Assembly (NCBI RefSeq): GCF_900110275.1
Contig: NZ_FODC01000001.1
Span: 372,001-436,000 of the forward strand
Length of the DNA: 64,000 nucleotides
Direction: 5' to 3'
Source of the DNA: Duganella sp. CF517
GTDB lineage: Bacteria; Pseudomonadota; Gammaproteobacteria; Burkholderiales; Burkholderiaceae_D
The notes below the pieces were generated by a model that saw only the letters and a list, made by a program, of their open reading frames with translations, had not been told where the DNA came from and did not search any database. The position numbers and the translations under genes are program-made. Positions 47,790 to 57,001 of the stretch are shown here, piece after piece (position 1 is the stretch's first letter; every line of letters starts with the position of its first letter).

Positions 47790-50054
47790 GGCGCGGCGGG
47801 CTTCTTGCACGCCGGTGACCTCGGCGATGGCGTTGAGCGCTTTTTGCAGTTGCGCGGTGGCGCCGATCTCGGCCGTGAAGGTCATGCGCGCGTAGCCTTT
47901 GGCGCTTTGCGTGTTGACGCCGACGACGTTGATCTTTTCGCGCGAGAAGATCTCCGAGATGTCCCGCAGCAGGCCTTGGCGGTCGCCCGCCAGGATGAAG
48001 ATGTCGACCGGGTAGACCGTGTCAGATACCGCACGCCCCCATTCGGTGACGATCACCCGCTCCGGCGCCTTGGCGCGCATTTCGGCGAAGTTCTTGCACG
48101 TGGCGCGGTGGATCGAGACCCCCTTGCCGCGCGTGACGAAACCGACGATGCCGTCCGGCGGCGCCGGCTTGCAGCACTTGGCCAGCTGCGTCATCAAGCC
48201 GTCCGTGCCGACCACCAGCACGCCCGACTTGGCGCCCTGGTCGACGCTCGACGCCTTGCTCTTGCCCAGCACCACCGCGTCTTCCTGCTCGACCGGCTCG
48301 CCGGTGTCGTGCAGCGCGTGCTCGACATGGCGCAGGCTGAATTCATCCTTGCCCACCGCCAGGAACAGGTCGTCGACCTTGGCGAAGCCGAGCTTGTTGG
48401 CCAGCGCTTCCAGGTTGACCGCCGTCTTGCCTTCGCGCTGCAGCGATTTTTCCACCATCGCGCGCCCGTGCGACAAGGTTTCCTGCATGTCGATGGCGTG
48501 GAACCAGGCGCGGATCTTCGAGCGCGTGCGGGTGGCGACCGTGTATTCGTCGCTGAGCCAGTCGCGCGACGGCCCGGCCGTGCCGGGCGCGCCCTTGGCG
48601 GTGATGATCTCGCAGGTCTGGCCGTTTTTCAGCGGGGTGTTCAGCGGCACCATGACGCCGTCGACGCGGGCGCCACGGCAGCGGTGGCCCACATCGCTGT
48701 GCAGGTGGTACGCGAAGTCGACCGGCGTGGCGCCGACCGGCAACTCCAGCACCCGCGCCTGCGGCGTCAGCACGAAGATGCGGTCGTCCAGCGCGGCCGA
48801 CTTGAGCTTCTCGACCCATTCGCGCTGCTGCTCCTCCTGCCCGACGACGGCGTCGGCGACGTCGGTTTTCCATGCCAGCAGCTGGCGCAGCCAGGCGATC
48901 TTTTCGTCGTACTTTTGCCCGGCGAAGTTGGAGCCGCCCTCCTCCTTGTAGCGCCAGTGCGCCGCCACGCCGTATTCGGCGAAGCTGTGCATCTCTTGCG
49001 TGCGGATCTGCACTTCCAGCGGGCGGCCGTCCTCGGCCGTCACCACCGTGTGCAGCGACTGGTAGCCGTTCGGCTTCGGACGCGAAATGTAGTCGTCGAA
49101 TTCCTTGGGGATCGGCGTCCAGATGTTGTGCACCACGCCGAGCACCGTGTAGCAGGTCTTGACGTCGGCGACGATCACGCGGAAGGCGCGCACGTCGTAC
49201 AGGTCGGTGAAGTCGAGCTCCTTGCCCTTCATCTTGCTCCAGATGGAGTAGATGTGCTTGGGCCGGCCGAACACCTCGGCCTGGATGCCGGCGGCCGCCA
49301 TTTCCGATTGCAAGCGCGCGATGGCGCTGGTGACGAAGCCTTCGCGCATCATGCGCTTTTCTTCGAGCATCTTGGCGATGCGCTTGTACGCCTCCGGCTC
49401 GATGAAGCGGAACGACAAATCCTCCAGCTCCCACTTCAGTTGCCAGATTCCCAGACGGTTGGCCAGCGGCGCGTACAAATCGAGGGTTTCGCGGCCGTAG
49501 GCGCACGTCATGTCGTTGAACAGTTTGATGTCGGCAAAGTAGCGCAAGGTCGTCACGCACGAGGCCAGCCGCACCAGCACCACGCGCATGTCGGACGCCA
49601 TCGCCAGCAGCATCTTGCGCAGGGTTTCGACCTGCGCCACCGCCATCTGCGCGGCGTTGCGCCCGCGGCCCACCGGCACCGGCGACACGCCGCCGTGGCC
49701 GCCAGGCGCCTGCGTCAATTCGCGCAGGCGTATCAGCTGGCGCACGCCGGCCACCAGGTCGCCGACTTCCTGGCCGAAGCGCGGTTCGATCACCGCCGCC
49801 TGCGCGGTGTCGAGCAAGGTCAGCTCGAACATCAGCCCGGCGATGCGGGTCTCGACGTCGGTGCGCATGAACGACAAGGTGCCGGCCACGCCGATCGAGA
49901 ACTCCAGCGCGGACTGGCCGCTGGTGCTGACCAGGTCGCCATACGCGGTGCTGGCGAAGTCGAGCGCCGACAGCATGCGCGCGCTGTCGTCGGGCGTGAG
50001 CCCCTGCACCAGTTGGTCCGACGTGGCGCTGGTAAGCGCGGTGATTGAAACCAT
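47787..50054 (-). CDS. relA: GTP pyrophosphokinase (ppGpp synthetase I)
   Basis: A 755-residue stringent-response enzyme that makes (p)ppGpp on ribosomes stalled with uncharged tRNA. The N-terminal hydrolase region lacks the His-Asp pair, so it is RelA rather than SpoT. The synthetase domain has FGRPKHIYSIWSKM, LYDVRAFRVIV and RPKPNGYQSLHTVV; TGS (VLELPVGATPVDFAYHLHSD), a Cys-containing domain (LAKCCKPAPPDGIVGF) and ACT domain follow. Its stop codon lies inside a repeat element. Confidence 0.95.
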   Translation of the reverse strand: MVSITALTSATSDQLVQGLTPDDSARMLSALDFASTAYGDLVSTSGQSALEFSIGVAGTLSFMRTDVETRIAGLMFELTLLDTAQAAVIEPRFGQEVGDLVAGVRQLIRLRELTQAPGGHGGVSPVPVGRGRNAAQMAVAQVETLRKMLLAMASDMRVVLVRLASCVTTLRYFADIKLFNDMTCAYGRETLDLYAPLANRLGIWQLKWELEDLSFRFIEPEAYKRIAKMLEEKRMMREGFVTSAIARLQSEMAAAGIQAEVFGRPKHIYSIWSKMKGKELDFTDLYDVRAFRVIVADVKTCYTVLGVVHNIWTPIPKEFDDYISRPKPNGYQSLHTVVTAEDGRPLEVQIRTQEMHSFAEYGVAAHWRYKEEGGSNFAGQKYDEKIAWLRQLLAWKTDVADAVVGQEEQQREWVEKLKSAALDDRIFVLTPQARVLELPVGATPVDFAYHLHSDVGHRCRGARVDGVMVPLNTPLKNGQTCEIITAKGAPGTAGPSRDWLSDEYTVATRTRSKIRAWFHAIDMQETLSHGRAMVEKSLQREGKTAVNLEALANKLGFAKVDDLFLAVGKDEFSLRHVEHALHDTGEPVEQEDAVVLGKSKASSVDQGAKSGVLVVGTDGLMTQLAKCCKPAPPDGIVGFVTRGKGVSIHRATCKNFAEMRAKAPERVIVTEWGRAVSDTVYPVDIFILAGDRQGLLRDISEIFSREKINVVGVNTQSAKGYARMTFTAEIGATAQLQKALNAIAEVTGVQEARRA

Positions 50055-50061
50055 GATGTTC

Positions 50062-50412
50062 CTAACGCTGCGCGGCGACGATGACGATCTCGACCAGGAC
50101 TTCCGGATTGGCCAGCTTGGCTTCCACGGTGGCGCGCGGCGGCGTGTGGCCGCTCGGCACCCAGGCGTCGTACTCTTCGTTCATGCCCTCGAAATCGGCC
50201 ATGTCGGCGATGTAGATCTGGCAGCTCAGGATGCAGGTTTTGTCGCTGCCCGATTCGGCCAGCAGGCGGTCGACGTGACCGAGCACTTCGCGGGTTTGCC
50301 CCTTGATATCGAGACTGGTTTCTTCGGCGATCTGGCCCGCCAGATAGACGGTGCCGTTGTGAATTGCCACTTCGGACAATCGTTTGCCTACATGCAGTCG
50401 TTTGATTTCCAT
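50062..50412 (-). CDS. RidA family protein
   Basis: A 116-residue YjgF/YER057c/UK114-type protein. Motifs are YLAGQIAEETSLDIKGQT and TPPRATVEAKLANPEVLVEI, where the conserved Arg binds the carboxylate of reactive enamine/imine intermediates. It lies seven bases before relA on the same strand. It may be a true 2-iminopropanoate deaminase or a Rid subfamily member with another substrate. Confidence 0.92.
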   Translation of the reverse strand: MEIKRLHVGKRLSEVAIHNGTVYLAGQIAEETSLDIKGQTREVLGHVDRLLAESGSDKTCILSCQIYIADMADFEGMNEEYDAWVPSGHTPPRATVEAKLANPEVLVEIVIVAAQR

Positions 50413-50451
50413 ACTTTTTCTTCTTTAACTTGATTTGGTACGCCGGGCCTA

Positions 50452-51330
50452 TCAGCCAAGCAGGAATTTGCGCGCGATCGCGATCTGATCGTCGTGGATA
50501 AAGGTCGGCGCGTGGCCGACGTGCGGGATTTCCACCAGGGTCGCCTTCGGACCGCGCTGCGCCATCAGGGCCGCCGTCTCGCGCGTGAGCAGATCGGAAT
50601 CGGCGCCGCGCACCAGCAGGGTCGGGCAGGCGATGGCGTCGTAGGCGGCCCACAGCATCGCCTCGTCCATGCCGGCGGACTCGGGGGTCGCCGAGCGGAA
50701 CGGCAACGACAGCGCCATATCGTAATGGCGCACCCACTTGCCGTCCTTATCCTGGCGCAAGACATCGGTGGCCAGCTTGTGCCATTCCTGGTCGCTGTGC
50801 TGGCCGAACGACGCCGAGACGTCGCGCACGAACCGGGCGCCGTCGTCGAACGTGTCGAAGCGCAGATCCTGGCCGATGTAGTCGCCGATGCGCTGCAGCG
50901 CCGCCGGCGCCAGCACCGGGCCGATGTCGTTGAGCACCAGCTTGCGGATCGGGTTGTCCTGCAGCGAGGCCAGGCCCAGGCCGATCAGGCCGCCCATCGA
51001 AGTGCCGAACCAGTCGACCTTTTGCGCCGGCCCCTGGTCCAATACCCGTGCCAGCAACGTCACCATGTCGCTGACATACTGGGGGATGCGGTACAGCTGC
51101 GGATTCCGGAGCCAGTCGGAGCGGCCGCGGCCGACCACGTCCGGGCAGATCACGCGGTAGTCGGCCGCCAGCGCGCGCGCCATGCTGTCGAAATCGTCGG
51201 ACACGCGCGTCACGCCGTGCACGCAGACCAGCACGTTCGGGTTGCCCGCGTCGCCCCATTCCTTATATGCCATCCGGTGCAAGCCAGCCAACGACAGACA
51301 CTGAACAGACTTTATTTTTGCTTCGAGCAT
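50452..51330 (-). CDS. Alpha/beta hydrolase
   Basis: A 292-residue hydrolase. The oxyanion region is CVHGVTRVSDDFD, the nucleophile elbow FGTSMGGLIG (Ser of GxSxG) and the catalytic His is in HVGHAPTF; an acid lies in RGADSDLL. Length and cap fit esterase/ester hydrolase families of unknown substrate. It is divergent from 3-hydroxybutyrate dehydrogenase with 124 bp between, so a role on hydroxyalkanoate esters or oligomers is possible but unproven. Confidence 0.85.
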   Translation of the reverse strand: MLEAKIKSVQCLSLAGLHRMAYKEWGDAGNPNVLVCVHGVTRVSDDFDSMARALAADYRVICPDVVGRGRSDWLRNPQLYRIPQYVSDMVTLLARVLDQGPAQKVDWFGTSMGGLIGLGLASLQDNPIRKLVLNDIGPVLAPAALQRIGDYIGQDLRFDTFDDGARFVRDVSASFGQHSDQEWHKLATDVLRQDKDGKWVRHYDMALSLPFRSATPESAGMDEAMLWAAYDAIACPTLLVRGADSDLLTRETAALMAQRGPKATLVEIPHVGHAPTFIHDDQIAIARKFLLG

Positions 51331-51454
51331 GCGGCTTCCTTGATGGTTTTTATGTAATGATGTTCTGAAATACCATTTTACCGGGCGTTGCGCTTAAAAT
51401 CCTACCGAAGTGTAGCGCAGCCAGCCTTTTATCTCCAACCCCGCAGAGGACACC

Positions 51455-52249
51455 ATGACAAACAAGACTTTGAGCGGTAAAACAGCATTGGTCACCGGCT
51501 CCACGTCCGGCATCGGATTGGGCATCGCGCGCACCCTGGCGGCCGAGGGCGCCAACGTGCTGCTGAACGGCTTCGGCGACGCCGCCGAGATCGACAAACT
51601 GCAGCAGGACCTGGCCAAGGAATTCGGCGTCCAGGTCGCCTATCACAACGCCGACATGTCCAAGCCGGCCGAGATCGAAAGCATGATCGCCTTCGCCGGC
51701 GACAAGTTCGGCGGCGTCGACGTGCTGGTCAACAACGCCGGCATCCAGCACGTGGCCAACATCGAGGATTTCCCGGTCGAGAAATGGGACGCCATCATCG
51801 CCATCAACTTGACGTCGGCGTTCCACACGTCGCGCCTGGTGCTGCCGCGCATGCGCGCCAACAACTGGGGCCGCATCATCAACCTGGCCTCGACCCACGG
51901 CCTGGTGGCGTCGGCCGGCAAGTCGGCCTATGTCGCGGCCAAGCACGGCCTGATCGGCCTGACCAAGGCCGGCGCGCTCGAGACGGCCAGCACCGGCGTC
52001 ACCGTCAACGCCATCTGCCCCGGCTTCGTGCTCACGCCGCTGGTGCAAAAGCAGGTCGACGCCCGCGCCGCCAAGGATGGCATCAGCAACGACGAGGCGA
52101 AGAAGGCTTTGCTGGCCGACAAGCAACCGTCGGGCGAATTCGTCACGCCGGAGGAGCTCGGCGCGCTGGCGGTGTTCCTGTGCGGCGACGCGGCCAAGCA
52201 GGTGCGCGGCGTGGCGTGGAACATGGACGGCGGCTGGGTCGCGCAATAA
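51455..52249 (+). CDS. bdhA: D-beta-hydroxybutyrate dehydrogenase
   Basis: A 264-residue short-chain dehydrogenase that oxidises 3-hydroxybutyrate to acetoacetate with NAD. Cofactor motif TGSTSGIGLGIA, NNAGIQHV, catalytic Ser in STHGLVAS and Tyr/Lys in YVAAKHG; the C-terminal QVRGVAWNMDGGWVAQ is typical of bacterial Bdh. CoA-transferase genes nearby complete the path to acetyl-CoA. Confidence 0.93.
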   Translation: MTNKTLSGKTALVTGSTSGIGLGIARTLAAEGANVLLNGFGDAAEIDKLQQDLAKEFGVQVAYHNADMSKPAEIESMIAFAGDKFGGVDVLVNNAGIQHVANIEDFPVEKWDAIIAINLTSAFHTSRLVLPRMRANNWGRIINLASTHGLVASAGKSAYVAAKHGLIGLTKAGALETASTGVTVNAICPGFVLTPLVQKQVDARAAKDGISNDEAKKALLADKQPSGEFVTPEELGALAVFLCGDAAKQVRGVAWNMDGGWVAQ

Positions 52250-52280
52250 ATCACACCCGCTACGTGTTATCCCTCATATG

Positions 52281-52334
52281 GGAGAGTTATCACAGCCAGT
52301 GATTTGCGGGTTTCCACAATGGTGATAACTCTCC
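52281..52334. repeat. Perfect 13-bp inverted repeat with 28-nt loop between bdhA and dctA
   Basis: Arms ggagagttatcac (52281-52293) and gtgataactctcc (52322-52334) are exact complements. No T-run follows. It lies 31 bp after the bdhA stop and 45 bp before the dctA start, so it could end bdhA transcripts, act as operator for dctA, or be a remnant of a small mobile repeat. Confidence 0.85.
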
Positions 52335-52379
52335 GGTTGGGACATCATGGACTCCTCAAACGAAACGCGAGGAGACCCC

Positions 52380-53690
52380 GTGAAAAAGCCATTCTATAAA
52401 GTTCTATATGTCCAGGTGCTGTTCGCCATCGCCTGCGGCATCCTGCTCGGCATCTTCCTGCCTGCCGACGCGGTCGCCATGAAACCCCTGGGCGACGGCT
52501 TCATCAAGCTGATCAAGATGATCATCGCCCCGGTGATCTTCTGCACGGTGGTCTCCGGTATTGCCGGCATGCAAGACGTCAAGAAAATCGGCCGCGTCGG
52601 CGGCAAAGCGCTGATCTATTTCGAAGTGGTCTCCACCTTCGCCCTGGCCATCGGCCTGGTCGTGGCCAACGTGCTCAAACCGGGCGCCGGCTTCAACGCC
52701 GATCCGGCCCACCTGGACGCCAAGTCGATCGCGCAATACACGCACGCCGAAGGCTTGACCACCACCGACTTCCTGATGAACATCATCCCGAAGACCTTCG
52801 TGGACGCGTTCGCCAAGGGCGACATCCTGCAAGTGCTGCTGATCGCGATCCTGTTCGGCTTCTCGCTGTCGCTGCTCGGTGAGCGCGGCCGTCCGATCAC
52901 CAAGCTGATCGACGAGCTCTCGCACGCCATCTTCGGCGTCGTCAACATCATCATGAAGGTCGCCCCGATCGGCGCGTTCGGCGCCATGGCCTTCACCATC
53001 GGCAAATACGGCCTGGCCTCGCTGATTCCGCTGGCAAAACTGATGGGTTCGTTCTACCTGACCTGCGGCCTGTTCGTGTTCGTCGTGCTGGGCCTGATCG
53101 CCCGCTACACCGGCTTCTCGATCTTCAAGTTCATCAAGTACATCAAGGAAGAACTGCTGATCGTGCTGGGCACCAGCTCGTCGGAAAGCGCGCTGCCTTC
53201 GCTGATGACCAAGCTGGAGCGCCTCGGCTGCGCCAAACCGGTGGTCGGCCTGGTGGTTCCGACCGGCTACTCGTTCAACCTGGACGGCACCAACATCTAC
53301 ATGACGATGGCCGCGCTGTTCGTTGCCCAGGCAACCAACACCGAGCTGACCCTGATGCAAGAGCTGACCATCCTGGGCGTGGCGATGCTGACCTCCAAGG
53401 GCGCCTCCGGCATCACCGGCGCCGGCTTCATCACCTTGGCCGCGACCTTGGCCGTGGTGCCGACGATTCCGGTGGCCGGCATGGCGCTGATCCTGGGCAT
53501 CGACCGCTTCATGAGCGAATGCCGCGCGCTGACCAACTTCGTCGGCAACGGCGTGGCGACGGTGGTGGTGTCGAAATGGGAAAACGAACTCGATGTCGCC
53601 AAGATGAACGCGGAACTGAACAATCCCGGTTCGACCGTGGTTGCCGCCGACACCGAAGTGAAACCGGCGATCATCGTGCCAGCGCACTAA
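52380..53690 (+). CDS. dctA: C4-dicarboxylate transporter DctA
   Basis: A 436-residue sodium/proton symporter for succinate, fumarate and malate. The GTG at 52380 is chosen: ribosome-binding site gaggag lies 5 bases before it and the product begins [16 protein letters not shown] as in known DctA; an ATG at 52347 would add 11 residues. The family motifs [36 protein letters not shown] and the hairpin [14 protein letters not shown] are present. A strong terminator follows. Confidence 0.97.
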   Translation: MKKPFYKVLYVQVLFAIACGILLGIFLPADAVAMKPLGDGFIKLIKMIIAPVIFCTVVSGIAGMQDVKKIGRVGGKALIYFEVVSTFALAIGLVVANVLKPGAGFNADPAHLDAKSIAQYTHAEGLTTTDFLMNIIPKTFVDAFAKGDILQVLLIAILFGFSLSLLGERGRPITKLIDELSHAIFGVVNIIMKVAPIGAFGAMAFTIGKYGLASLIPLAKLMGSFYLTCGLFVFVVLGLIARYTGFSIFKFIKYIKEELLIVLGTSSSESALPSLMTKLERLGCAKPVVGLVVPTGYSFNLDGTNIYMTMAALFVAQATNTELTLMQELTILGVAMLTSKGASGITGAGFITLAATLAVVPTIPVAGMALILGIDRFMSECRALTNFVGNGVATVVVSKWENELDVAKMNAELNNPGSTVVAADTEVKPAIIVPAH

Positions 53691-53710
53691 GCCGTCATCC
53701 GGTCGCAACC

Positions 53711-53744
53711 AAGCCCCGCGCAGCGATGCCCGGGGCTTTTTTTT
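53711..53744 (+). terminator. Rho-independent terminator after dctA
   Basis: Arms aagcccc and ggggctt around a loop, followed by eight T. Confidence 0.9.
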
Positions 53745-53808
53745 CGACGGCGCTTTCCGCTTTTCTTGGGGTGGATTACGCGCGGCGGTCATCCGCCGTG
53801 ATGCCGTC

Positions 53809-53833
53809 AAAAAAATAGCACGCCGAGGCGTGC
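53809..53833 (-). terminator. Rho-independent terminator after scoB
   Basis: On the minus strand, gcacgcc and ggcgtgc form a tight hairpin followed by atttttttg. It lies 26 bp beyond the scoB stop. Confidence 0.88.
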
Positions 53834-53859
53834 CATTTGTCATACGGCCCTGGAAAACA

Positions 53860-54510
53860 TCAAAGCGCCGACATGTCCAACTCGACGCCGGTCGCGGCCT
53901 GGATCTGTTCCCGGCTCACGCCGGGCGCCAGCTCGGTGACCTTCAAGCCGGTCTCGGTCACTTCCATGACGCCCAGATCGGTGACGACCAAGTCGACCAC
54001 GCCCACGCCGGTCAGCGGCAGGTCGCATTTTTTCAGCAGCTTGTGCGACGTCGTGCCGTCCTTGGCGGTGGCGACGTGCTCCATCAGCACCACCACCCGC
54101 TTGACGCCGGCCACCAGGTCCATCGCGCCGCCCATGCCCTTGACCATTTTGCCGGGAATCATCCAGTTGGCCAGGTCGCCCTGCTCCGACACCTGCATCG
54201 CACCCAGGATCGCCAGGTTGATCTTGCCGCCCCGGATCATGCCGAACGAATCGGCCGAGCTGAAGTAGGCGGCGCCCGGCAGCGCCGTCACGGTCTGCTT
54301 GCCGGCGTTGATCAGGTCCGCGTCGATCTCATCCTCGGTCGGGAACGGGCCGATGCCCAGCAGGCCGTTTTCCGACTGCAAATACACCTCGATACCGGGC
54401 GGCACATAGTTCGCCACCAGGGTCGGCAAGCCGATGCCCAGGTTGACGTAAAAACCGTCCTGCAATTCCTTCGCCGCGCGCGCGGCCATTTCGTCTCGTG
54501 TCCATGCCAT
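53860..54510 (-). CDS. scoB: 3-oxoacid CoA-transferase subunit B
   Basis: A 216-residue subunit that carries the catalytic Glu in [13 protein letters not shown], which forms the CoA thioester intermediate. [16 protein letters not shown] and [16 protein letters not shown] are further family motifs. With ScoA it activates acetoacetate using succinyl-CoA. It follows scoA by 19 bp. Confidence 0.95.
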   Translation of the reverse strand: MAWTRDEMAARAAKELQDGFYVNLGIGLPTLVANYVPPGIEVYLQSENGLLGIGPFPTEDEIDADLINAGKQTVTALPGAAYFSSADSFGMIRGGKINLAILGAMQVSEQGDLANWMIPGKMVKGMGGAMDLVAGVKRVVVLMEHVATAKDGTTSHKLLKKCDLPLTGVGVVDLVVTDLGVMEVTETGLKVTELAPGVSREQIQAATGVELDMSAL

Positions 54511-54529
54511 GATAGTGTCTCCGATGTTC

Positions 54530-55228
54530 TTAGTTGGCGCGCACGGTGCGCTGCTCGATGCGTTTTTCCGGCGTCGCGTTGACGACGATGCGGTGCACGA
54601 AAATGCTCGGCAGGTGCACCGCGTCCGGATCGATCTCGCCGATCTCGACCAGGTGCTCGACTTCGACGATGGTGACCTTGCCGGCCATCGCCGCGTTCGG
54701 ATTGAAGTTGCGCGCCGTCTTGCGGAACACCAGGTTGCCGGCCTTGTCGGCCTTCCAGGCCTTGACCAGCGCCACGTCGGCCACCAGGCTGCGCTCCATC
54801 ACATATTGTTCGCCGTCGAATTCGCGGATTTCCTTGCCGTCGGCGACGATGGTGCCGACGCCGGTCTTGGTGAAGAAGGCGGGAATGCCGGCGCCGCCGG
54901 CGCGCAGTTTCTCGGCCAACGTGCCCTGCGGGGTGAATTCCAGTTCCAACTCGCCGGCCAGGTACTGGCGCGCGAATTCCTTGTTTTCGCCGACGTAGGA
55001 TGCGATCATCTTCTTGATCTGGCGCGTCTCAAGCAGCTGGCCCAGGCCGAAGCCGTCGACGCCGGCGTTGTTGGAGATGGCGGTCAAGCCGGTCACGCCG
55101 GAATCGCGCAACGCGCCGATCAGCGCTTCGGGTATGCCGCACAGACCGAAGCCGCCCACGGCGATCGTCTGACCGTTTTGAACGACGCCCGCCAACGCTG
55201 CGGCGGCATCCGGATAGATTTTGTTCAT
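54530..55228 (-). CDS. scoA: 3-oxoacid CoA-transferase subunit A
   Basis: A 232-residue partner of ScoB, with the CoA-transferase I signature [20 protein letters not shown] and [17 protein letters not shown] near the N-terminus and the typical [20 protein letters not shown]. First gene of the leftward scoAB operon, divergent from a PAS-LuxR regulator. Confidence 0.95.
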   Translation of the reverse strand: MNKIYPDAAAALAGVVQNGQTIAVGGFGLCGIPEALIGALRDSGVTGLTAISNNAGVDGFGLGQLLETRQIKKMIASYVGENKEFARQYLAGELELEFTPQGTLAEKLRAGGAGIPAFFTKTGVGTIVADGKEIREFDGEQYVMERSLVADVALVKAWKADKAGNLVFRKTARNFNPNAAMAGKVTIVEVEHLVEIGEIDPDAVHLPSIFVHRIVVNATPEKRIEQRTVRAN

Positions 55229-55404
55229 GTTGTCCCTTAACTCTTGTATTTAAGTGGTGCTGGTCTTATTTGTCGAAGTCGATTGTTCGTGCTTTGTTGC
55301 TAAATCAGTTGATAACGTTGTTAACTGCGCTACTCGCGCGGCGTCTCAGCATAGAATACGCTCTCTAAAAGCACAATACCGTAGAACTACCTGCCACTTT
55401 CACA

Positions 55405-55965
55405 ATGAACGCCGCCCCTGTCATCGACTACGAATCCATTTTCCTGCACGCGCCGGTCGGCATGTGCATCTCGGAAAGTCGCGTCATCCAGCGCTGCAAC
55501 GACGCGCTGGCGTCGATGTTCGGCTACACCCGCGCCCAGCTCGAAGGCCTGTCCTTCCTCGCGCTGTATCCGACGATGGACGAGTTCCTGCGCACCGGCG
55601 ACCGCATCATTCCGATCATGAACGCCAAGGGCCGCTACTCTGACGAGCGCATCATGCGCCGCGCCAGTGGCGAACTGTTCTGGTGCCACGTCACCGGCCA
55701 TTCGATGAAGGCCCAGGAGCCGCTCGGGCCCGGCATCTGGACGTTCGAGGACGTCAGCGAAAAGCGCCCCGTCACCGCCGAGCTGACCCCGCGCGAGCGC
55801 GAGATCGCCGCGCTGCTGGTCGAAGGCAAGACCAGCAAAAGCATCGCCCGCCAGATCGACCTCAGCCCGCGCACGGTGGAAATGCACCGCGCCAAACTGA
55901 TGCGCAAATTCTCGGCCTCGACGTCCTCCGAGTTGGTGCACAAGCTGGTGGGCATACAGCTTTAG
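55405..55965 (+). CDS. PAS-domain LuxR-type transcriptional regulator
   Basis: A 186-residue protein with one PAS domain (about 8-120; FLHAPVGMCISESRVIQRCN, SMFGYTRAQLEGLSF) and a LuxR/FixJ helix-turn-helix (ELTPREREIAALLVEGKTSK, SPRTVEMHRAKLMRKF). No receiver domain is present, so it likely senses a small ligand directly. It is divergent from scoAB with 176 bp between and may control ketone-body use; homologues near hydroxybutyrate genes are known from memory in Burkholderiales. Confidence 0.88.
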   Translation: MNAAPVIDYESIFLHAPVGMCISESRVIQRCNDALASMFGYTRAQLEGLSFLALYPTMDEFLRTGDRIIPIMNAKGRYSDERIMRRASGELFWCHVTGHSMKAQEPLGPGIWTFEDVSEKRPVTAELTPREREIAALLVEGKTSKSIARQIDLSPRTVEMHRAKLMRKFSASTSSELVHKLVGIQL

Positions 55966-55980
55966 CGGATACGCGCATTT

Positions 55981-56757
55981 TTACATCGCCGTCATGCCAT
56001 CGTCGGCCGAGATGATCGCGCCGTTGATGAAGTTCGAATCCTCGCCCGCCAGCAGCAACAGCAAGCCATCCAAATCCTCCGGCGTGCCGGGACGCTTGCG
56101 CGGCAGCATGTTGATCAGCTTTTGCCCCTGCTCGCTGGCGAAGTAGTCCTCGTTGATCTCGGTCGAGATGTAGCCCGGGCAAATGGCGTTGGTGTTGATG
56201 CCGTACTTGCCCCACTCCACCGCCATCGCCTTGGTCATCTGCACCACGCCGGCCTTGCTCATGCAATAGACGCCGATCTGCGGCAGCACGCGCAGGCCGG
56301 CCACCGAGGCGATGTTGATGATGCGGTGCTTCTTGCTCGGGTCGCCCTTGGCGCGCGCGATCATGCGCTTGGCGGTCTGCTGCGCGACAAAAAAGGCGCC
56401 GCGCAAATTCGTGTCCATGACGAAGGCGTAGTCCTCGGGCGTGACGTCGACCAGCCGCTGCGTGGTCGACACGCCGGAATTGTTGACCAGGATATCGATC
56501 GGACCGGCCTCCGTCTCGGCGTGGGCGATGGCCGACTTGATGCTGGCGAAATCGGTCACATCCAGGCTGACCACGTGCGCGGCGCCGCCGTCGGCCTCGA
56601 TCTCGGCGCGCAGCTCCTTGAGCCGCTCGGTGCGGCGCGAGGCCAGCACCACCTGGGCGCCGGCCTGGGCCAGCACTTTGGCGAAGCGGGCGCCCAGGCC
56701 GCTGGAGGCGCCGGTGATCAGCGCGATTTTTCCCTCAAAGTTGACTTCTATGCCCAC
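55981..56757 (-). CDS. Short-chain dehydrogenase/reductase
   Basis: A 258-residue SDR with cofactor motif TGASSGLGARFAKVLA, NNSG, and catalytic Ser/Tyr/Lys in NIASVAGLRVLPQIGVYCMSK (read in two parts). The family includes 3-oxoacyl reductases and many others, so the substrate is not assigned. It converges on the PAS-LuxR gene with only 15 bp between them. Confidence 0.88.
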   Translation of the reverse strand: MGIEVNFEGKIALITGASSGLGARFAKVLAQAGAQVVLASRRTERLKELRAEIEADGGAAHVVSLDVTDFASIKSAIAHAETEAGPIDILVNNSGVSTTQRLVDVTPEDYAFVMDTNLRGAFFVAQQTAKRMIARAKGDPSKKHRIINIASVAGLRVLPQIGVYCMSKAGVVQMTKAMAVEWGKYGINTNAICPGYISTEINEDYFASEQGQKLINMLPRKRPGTPEDLDGLLLLLAGEDSNFINGAIISADDGMTAM

Positions 56758-57001
56758 GAGCTACTCCTAGATTTATTGGTGACGAATTCCTGACGGCCGG
56801 GTCCAACCCCAGGTGTACGCCCCGGCTGTCGAAACGTAATCATTACACAAATCGCCAGTATTAGATTGCGGTGTCTAATAATGTCCCTCAAAATGGCGCC
56901 AAAGTTGCATTCGGACGGAAAAAGAAGCACACTCGTGCTAAAATTTTCCCATCACGTAGCCGTCCCTCTTTTAAATACATCATAACCACTATAAAAAGAC
57001 C

